DNA from: an uncultured Paracoccaceae bacterium
GTDB lineage: Bacteria > Pseudomonadota > Alphaproteobacteria > Rhodobacterales > Rhodobacteraceae
Assembly (NCBI GenBank): GCA_947495795.1
Contig: CANMAI010000006.1
Location: 1 to 64,000, forward strand
Direction: 5' to 3'
Length of the DNA stretch: 64,000 nt
Position numbers and translations under genes: made by a program. The number at the start of each line of letters is the position of its first letter. Positions within the stretch are counted from its first letter, which is position 1. A model generated the notes under the pieces. It saw nothing but the letters and a program-made list of their open reading frames with translations, searched no databases and was not told the origin of the DNA. Positions 60,124 to 64,000 of the stretch are shown in pieces.

Positions 60124-62622
60124 ATGATGCGCCTCGCCGAATACCGTTCCAAAGCCGCGCTGCTGTCGGATTTCCTGCCTTGGGCCGCGCTGATTGCTGA
60201 CGGCGTCATCCTCAACAAGGATGGCAGCTTCCAGCGGACGGCAGCCTTCCGAGGACCGGACCTCGACTCCGCGACGCCATCGGAATTGGTCTCGGCCGCG
60301 GCCCGCCTCAACAGCGCGCTTCGACGCCTGGGGTCGGGCTGGGCCGTGTTCGTCGAAGCACAGCGCATCCCGGCTCGCGAGTATCCGTTCTCCGAGTTTC
60401 CTGATCCGGTCTCGGCGCTGGTCGATGCAGAGCGCCGCGCGCAATTCGAGGAAGCGTCATCCCACTATGAGAGCCGCTATTTCCTGACGCTGACCTGGAT
60501 GCCGCCTGCGGACGACACAAGCCGCGCCAGCGGATGGCTGTTCGAGGATGCACCGAGCAAGGGTGCAAACCCGCGCGAACATCTCGCCGCGTTTCGATCC
60601 CGCAGCGATCGGCTGCTCGACCTCTTCGAAGGATTCATGCCGGAAGCCGCTTGGCTCACCGACGAGGAGACGCTGGGCTATCTGCATTCAACGATCTCGA
60701 CGCGGCGGCAGACCGTGCGCGTGCCCGAGACGCCGATGCATCTCGATGCCTATCTCGCCGACGAGCCACTGGTCGGTGGTCTCGCACCGCGCCTGGGCAA
60801 TGCCTATCTGCGCACGCTCTGCATCGTCGGCTTCCCGACTTCGACCTGGCCCGGCCTACTGGATGAGCTCAACGCCCAAGCCTTCGAGTATCGCTGGGCC
60901 ACCCGCGCCATCTGCCTCGATAAGACAGACGCAACAAAGCTCTTCACCCGCATCCGCCGCCAATGGTTTGCCAAGCGCAAATCGGTCGCCGCGATCCTCA
61001 AAGAGGTGATGACCAACGAGGCCTCGACGCTCTTGGATTCGGACGCCGACAACAAGGCGCTCGATGCAGACGAGGCGCTGCAGGAGCTTGGCTCGGACAT
61101 CGTTGGTGCGGCCTATGTCACCGCAACGATCACCGTCTGGGACGAGGACGAGCGCGCGGCGGACGCGAAGATCAAGCTTGCCGAGAAGGTCGTGCAAGGC
61201 CGCGACTTCACTTGCATCCCTGAGACATTGAACGCGGTGGAAGCCTGGCTCGGTTCGCTGCCCGGCCATCTCTACGCCAATGTCCGGCAACCGCCGGTCA
61301 CGACGCTCAACCTCGCGCATATGGTTCCGATCTCCGCCGTCTGGGCGGGACCAGCGCGCAACGATCATCTGGACGGACCGCCGCTCTTCTATGCGGAAAC
61401 GCAAGGCGCGACGCCGTTTCGCTTCTCGACCCATGTCGGCGATGTTGGACATACGTTGGTTGTCGGACCGACCGGTGCAGGCAAATCAGTCCTGCTCGCG
61501 CTCATGGCGTTGCAGTTCCGACGCTATGACAGGTCACAGGTCTTCGCCTTCGATTTCGGCGGTTCGATCCGCTGCGCTACGATGGCCTGCGGCGGGGATT
61601 GGGAAGATCTCGGCCTGGCGCGGTCGGAGGAAGAAAACGCGGTCCAGCTACAACCGCTCGCCAAGATCAGCGATCCGGCAGAGCGTGCTTGGGCACAGGA
61701 CTGGCTTGCCGGGTTGCTGGCCCGCGAAGGCGTGACGGTCGACCCAATTGCGCGAGACCATCTCTGGTCGGCGCTGACCTCGCTGGCCTCGGCGCCGGTT
61801 GAAGAACGCACGCTGACGGGCCTTTCGGTCCTGCTGCAATCGAACGATCTCAAGCGCGCGATCGCGCCGTTCTGCCTGGGCGGTCCCTTCGGGAGGTTGC
61901 TCGACGCCGAGAGCGAAGTGCTCGGCACGGCCGACTTCCAGGCTTTCGAGACCGAGGGCTTGATCGGCTCCGCCGCTGCTCCCGCCGTCCTCGCCTATCT
62001 CTTCCACCGCATAGAAGCCCGCCTCGACGGGCGGCCGAGCTCAATCATCGTCGACGAGGGCTGGCTCGCTTTGGACGACGCAACCTTTGGCTCGCAACTG
62101 CGCGAATGGCTGAAGACGCTCCGAAAGAAGAACGCCAGCGTGATCTTTGCCACGCAATCGCTCGCCGACATCGAGGGCTCCGGCATCGCGCCTGCCATCG
62201 TGGAGAGCTGCCCGACGCGCATCTTCCTACCCAACGAGCGCGCTTTCGAGCCGCAGATCGCCGCCACCTATCGCAGTTTCGGGCTCAACGACCGGCAGGT
62301 CGAAATCATCGCAAGGGCGACGCCCAAACGCGACTACTACTGCCAGTCGCGCCGCGGCAACCGGCTGTTTGCGCTTGGTTTGGGCGAGGTCGCGCTGGCC
62401 TTCACCGCGGCGTCTTCCAAATCCGATCACGCCGCCATTGACGCGATCCTCGACGAGCATGGGCGGGACAGCTTCGCCGCCGCATGGCTCGCCCGCCGCG
62501 ATCTTGGCTGGGCGACCGAGCTGCTCGGCCCGTCCGATGCCGTGATCGAGGCTGCCCCATCCCCCACCCCAGACCCCAATGACGACAAGGAGAACACCCA
62601 TGTTCAAGACCAACACACGTAA
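60124..62622 (+). CDS. trbE: TrbE, VirB4-like ATPase
   Basis: An 832-residue VirB4-family ATPase. The N-terminal CagE/VirB4 domain spans 1-400; Walker A is GPTGAGKSVLL (448-458) and Walker B is SSIIVDEGWLAL (from 640), followed by KTLRKKNASVIFATQSLADI. It powers pilus biogenesis and contacts TrbD. The frame is open earlier, but ATG 60124 (or the next ATG 60127) starts the conserved MRLAEYRSKA region just after trbD. Its end overlaps trbJ by 23 bases. Confidence 0.95.
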   Translation: MMRLAEYRSKAALLSDFLPWAALIADGVILNKDGSFQRTAAFRGPDLDSATPSELVSAAARLNSALRRLGSGWAVFVEAQRIPAREYPFSEFPDPVSALVDAERRAQFEEASSHYESRYFLTLTWMPPADDTSRASGWLFEDAPSKGANPREHLAAFRSRSDRLLDLFEGFMPEAAWLTDEETLGYLHSTISTRRQTVRVPETPMHLDAYLADEPLVGGLAPRLGNAYLRTLCIVGFPTSTWPGLLDELNAQAFEYRWATRAICLDKTDATKLFTRIRRQWFAKRKSVAAILKEVMTNEASTLLDSDADNKALDADEALQELGSDIVGAAYVTATITVWDEDERAADAKIKLAEKVVQGRDFTCIPETLNAVEAWLGSLPGHLYANVRQPPVTTLNLAHMVPISAVWAGPARNDHLDGPPLFYAETQGATPFRFSTHVGDVGHTLVVGPTGAGKSVLLALMALQFRRYDRSQVFAFDFGGSIRCATMACGGDWEDLGLARSEEENAVQLQPLAKISDPAERAWAQDWLAGLLAREGVTVDPIARDHLWSALTSLASAPVEERTLTGLSVLLQSNDLKRAIAPFCLGGPFGRLLDAESEVLGTADFQAFETEGLIGSAAAPAVLAYLFHRIEARLDGRPSSIIVDEGWLALDDATFGSQLREWLKTLRKKNASVIFATQSLADIEGSGIAPAIVESCPTRIFLPNERAFEPQIAATYRSFGLNDRQVEIIARATPKRDYYCQSRRGNRLFALGLGEVALAFTAASSKSDHAAIDAILDEHGRDSFAAAWLARRDLGWATELLGPSDAVIEAAPSPTPDPNDDKENTHVQDQHT

Positions 62623-63379
62623 ACTCGCCGGGCGCGCCGCCGCAGCCCTGCTGCTGTCGAGTGCGATCGCGCTCACCCCGACCACAGCACCACCAGCCCA
62701 TGCGTTCTTTGGCGGTGGATTCGGTGGGATCGTCTACGACCCGACCAACCATGCCGAAAACCTGCTGACAGCCGCACGGACCCTGGAGCAGATCAACAAC
62801 CAGATCGCCCAGCTCCAGAACGAGGCGCAGATGCTAGTCAATCAGGCCCGCAATCTCGCGAGCCTGCCTTACTCTTCGCTCTCGCGGCTTCAATCTTCGG
62901 TGCAGCAAACACAGCAACTCTTGGGCGAGGCACAACGCATCGCCCATGATGTGGCGACGATCGACGAGGCCTTCACCCAGGATTACGGAGCCGCCGCCGC
63001 GCGGGGCGATTTCGACGACATGATTGCGGGCGCGCAGGACCGCTGGCGCACCTCGGTCGCCGGGTTCGAGGACGCGCTGAAGGTCCAGGCCGGCGTCGTT
63101 GGGAACATCGAGACCGCGCGCACCGAGATGCAGGCGCTTGTGGGCCGCAGCCAAGCGGCCACCGGCGCGCTGCAGGCGACACAGGCGGGCAACCAACTCC
63201 TCGCGCTGCAGAGCCAGCAGATCTCCGATCTAACGGCAGCCATCGCCGCGCAGAACCGGGCGCAATCACTTGAGGCCGCGCGCGTGGCGTCTGCCGAGGC
63301 GCAGGCGCGCGAGAACCTTTCCCGGTTCCTCGACTATGGCTCCGGCTACGAGCCTAACCCCGTGCGAATGTTCCGGTAG
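62600..63379 (+). CDS. trbJ: TrbJ, VirB5-like protein
   Basis: A 259-residue periplasmic protein with a signal peptide (LAGRAAAALLLSSAIALTPT, cleavage after AHA) and a long helical body (LLTAARTLEQINNQIAQLQN, AQMLVNQARNLASL). This matches TrbJ/VirB5, a pilus-tip-associated minor component. ATG 62600 has AAGGAGA seven bases before it. It is followed by TrbK-alt after 6 nt. Confidence 0.92.
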   Translation: MFKTNTRKLAGRAAAALLLSSAIALTPTTAPPAHAFFGGGFGGIVYDPTNHAENLLTAARTLEQINNQIAQLQNEAQMLVNQARNLASLPYSSLSRLQSSVQQTQQLLGEAQRIAHDVATIDEAFTQDYGAAAARGDFDDMIAGAQDRWRTSVAGFEDALKVQAGVVGNIETARTEMQALVGRSQAATGALQATQAGNQLLALQSQQISDLTAAIAAQNRAQSLEAARVASAEAQARENLSRFLDYGSGYEPNPVRMFR

Positions 63380-63385
63380 GCGGCC

Positions 63386-63664
63386 ATGAAACTGACCGCC
63401 GAGACCATCCTCAAGGGGATCGCCATCGCCATGGGCGCGGGAGCCGCGCTCATGGTCGCGATCGAGTTCCAGACCGCTCTTGAGGCGGAGCGGTCCGAAG
63501 GACCGGCGGCCGTGATCTCAGACGATCCGCTGCGGGCGACGCTGCAGCGTTGCCGGACGCTGACCCCGGAGGAATTGGAGACCGACACGACCTGCCAAGC
63601 GGCTTGGGAAGAGAATCGGCGGCGCTTCTTCGGTCTCACATCCGACGATCAGGAAACGGAGTAG
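63386..63664 (+). CDS. TrbK-alt, putative entry exclusion protein
   Basis: A 92-residue protein with an N-terminal membrane anchor (ILKGIAIAMGAGAALMVAIE) and the C-terminal signature LQRCRTLTPEELETDTTCQA then AWEENRRRFFG, typical of the TrbK-alt family. It has two Cys that may form a disulfide in the periplasm. Family members are thought to block entry of a second like element, but direct evidence is limited. It lies between trbJ and trbL as in related ICEs. Confidence 0.9.
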   Translation: MKLTAETILKGIAIAMGAGAALMVAIEFQTALEAERSEGPAAVISDDPLRATLQRCRTLTPEELETDTTCQAAWEENRRRFFGLTSDDQETE

Positions 63665-63667
63665 GCC

Positions 63668-64000
63668 ATGGGCGATGTCGGCGTCATCGATCGGTTCCTC
63701 GAGGTCTTCACCACCTATATCGACAGCGGCTTCGGGCTGCTCGGCGGCGATGTCGCCTTCCTCGCCACCACGCTGATCGTTATCGACGTCACCCTTGCAG
63801 CACTCTTCTGGGCCTGGGGCGCCGATGACGACATCATCGGGCGGCTCGTCAAGAAAACCCTCTTTGTTGGCGTCTTCGCCTATATCATCAGCAATTGGAA
63901 CACGCTCGCGCGGATCATCTTTGAGAGCTTCGCCGGACTGGGTCTTGTCGCCACCGGCGGCGCTCTTGGTGCGGGCGAGCTGCTGCAGCCCGGACGCATC
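63668..64000 (+). CDS. trbL: TrbL, VirB6-like membrane protein (partial)
   Basis: The first 111 residues of TrbL, cut by the window end. It opens MGDVGVIDRFLEVFTTYIDS, followed by hydrophobic helices (FLATTLIVIDVTLAALFWAW; TLFVGVFAYIISNWNTLARI) and FESFAGLGL. TrbL is the polytopic inner-membrane channel component, like VirB6. The ATG follows trbK-alt by 3 nt. trbF, trbG and trbI are expected after it. Confidence 0.92.
   Translation, partial: MGDVGVIDRFLEVFTTYIDSGFGLLGGDVAFLATTLIVIDVTLAALFWAWGADDDIIGRLVKKTLFVGVFAYIISNWNTLARIIFESFAGLGLVATGGALGAGELLQPGRI

Noticed and set aside
1-64000. CRISPR arrays, rRNA operons or complete insertion sequences
   Set aside because: No regularly spaced repeats, no rRNA-like sequence and no transposase gene were seen.

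Overview
The window is high-GC bacterial DNA, most likely from an alphaproteobacterium. The main evidence is the mobile-element backbone: a DUF932 protein, a ParB-like protein, a Toprim protein, DUF2493, DUF736, DUF2840, a TraF-type S26 peptidase, a DUF3363 relaxase, TraG and Trb proteins including TrbK-alt. This set is typical of integrative and conjugative elements (ICEs) in that class. There is no rRNA and no complete tRNA, so genus cannot be fixed from sequence alone.

Layout. (1) 1-17.1 kb is an accessory metabolic region, almost all on the minus strand. It holds a long set of translationally coupled genes (tandem nitrile-hydratase-leader-like protein, beta-propeller lipoprotein, NmrA protein, F420-reductase-like dehydrogenase, NTF2 protein, MFS exporter, MBL hydrolase). 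Upstream lie SnoaL, SDR and aldehyde dehydrogenase genes, a DcaP-like porin, a beta-propeller/YCII fusion and a cluster of four AraC-type genes, of which one has a premature stop and one lacks its DNA-binding domain. (2) 17.13-17.39 kb is an attachment site: the last 45 nt of a tRNA-Arg(CCG), bracketed by an 18-bp inverted repeat, next to a P4-type tyrosine integrase. The orientation of the tRNA fragment says the element runs to the right and that the intact tRNA should lie beyond base 64000. (3) 18.8-32.7 kb is a probable defence island on the minus strand: hipB, hipA, two very large STAND-type NTPases with N-terminal PD-(D/E)xK-like nuclease motifs, a third PD-(D/E)xK-like protein, and an SH3/MBL-fold hydrolase. 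(4) 32.8-50 kb is ICE backbone (DUF932, ParB, Toprim, DUF2493, DUF736, XRE, DUF2285, a frameshifted DUF6499-DUF2285 gene, AlpA) interleaved with small regulator-plus-enzyme cargo cassettes (LysR/NTF2, ABM/AraC, TetR/ABM/GST/amidohydrolase). (5) 50-64 kb is the transfer module: DUF2840, TraF-like peptidase, lytic transglycosylase, relaxase, TraG and CopG, then an inserted LysR/SDR cassette, then trbB-C-D-E-J-K and the start of trbL. trbF, trbG and trbI are expected further right.

The element thus reads as a conjugative island: the integrase excises it, AlpA/XRE/DUF2285 regulators probably control it, relaxase and TraG process and deliver DNA, and the Trb proteins form the mating channel. Its cargo offers probable phage defence or addiction functions and small oxidoreductase/detoxification cassettes. 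The best candidate for an undescribed system is the hipBA-STAND-STAND-nuclease array. Second is the tandem NHLP-like protein locus. A conserved RNA-hairpin leader shared by the DUF932 gene and parB is a likely undescribed regulatory element.
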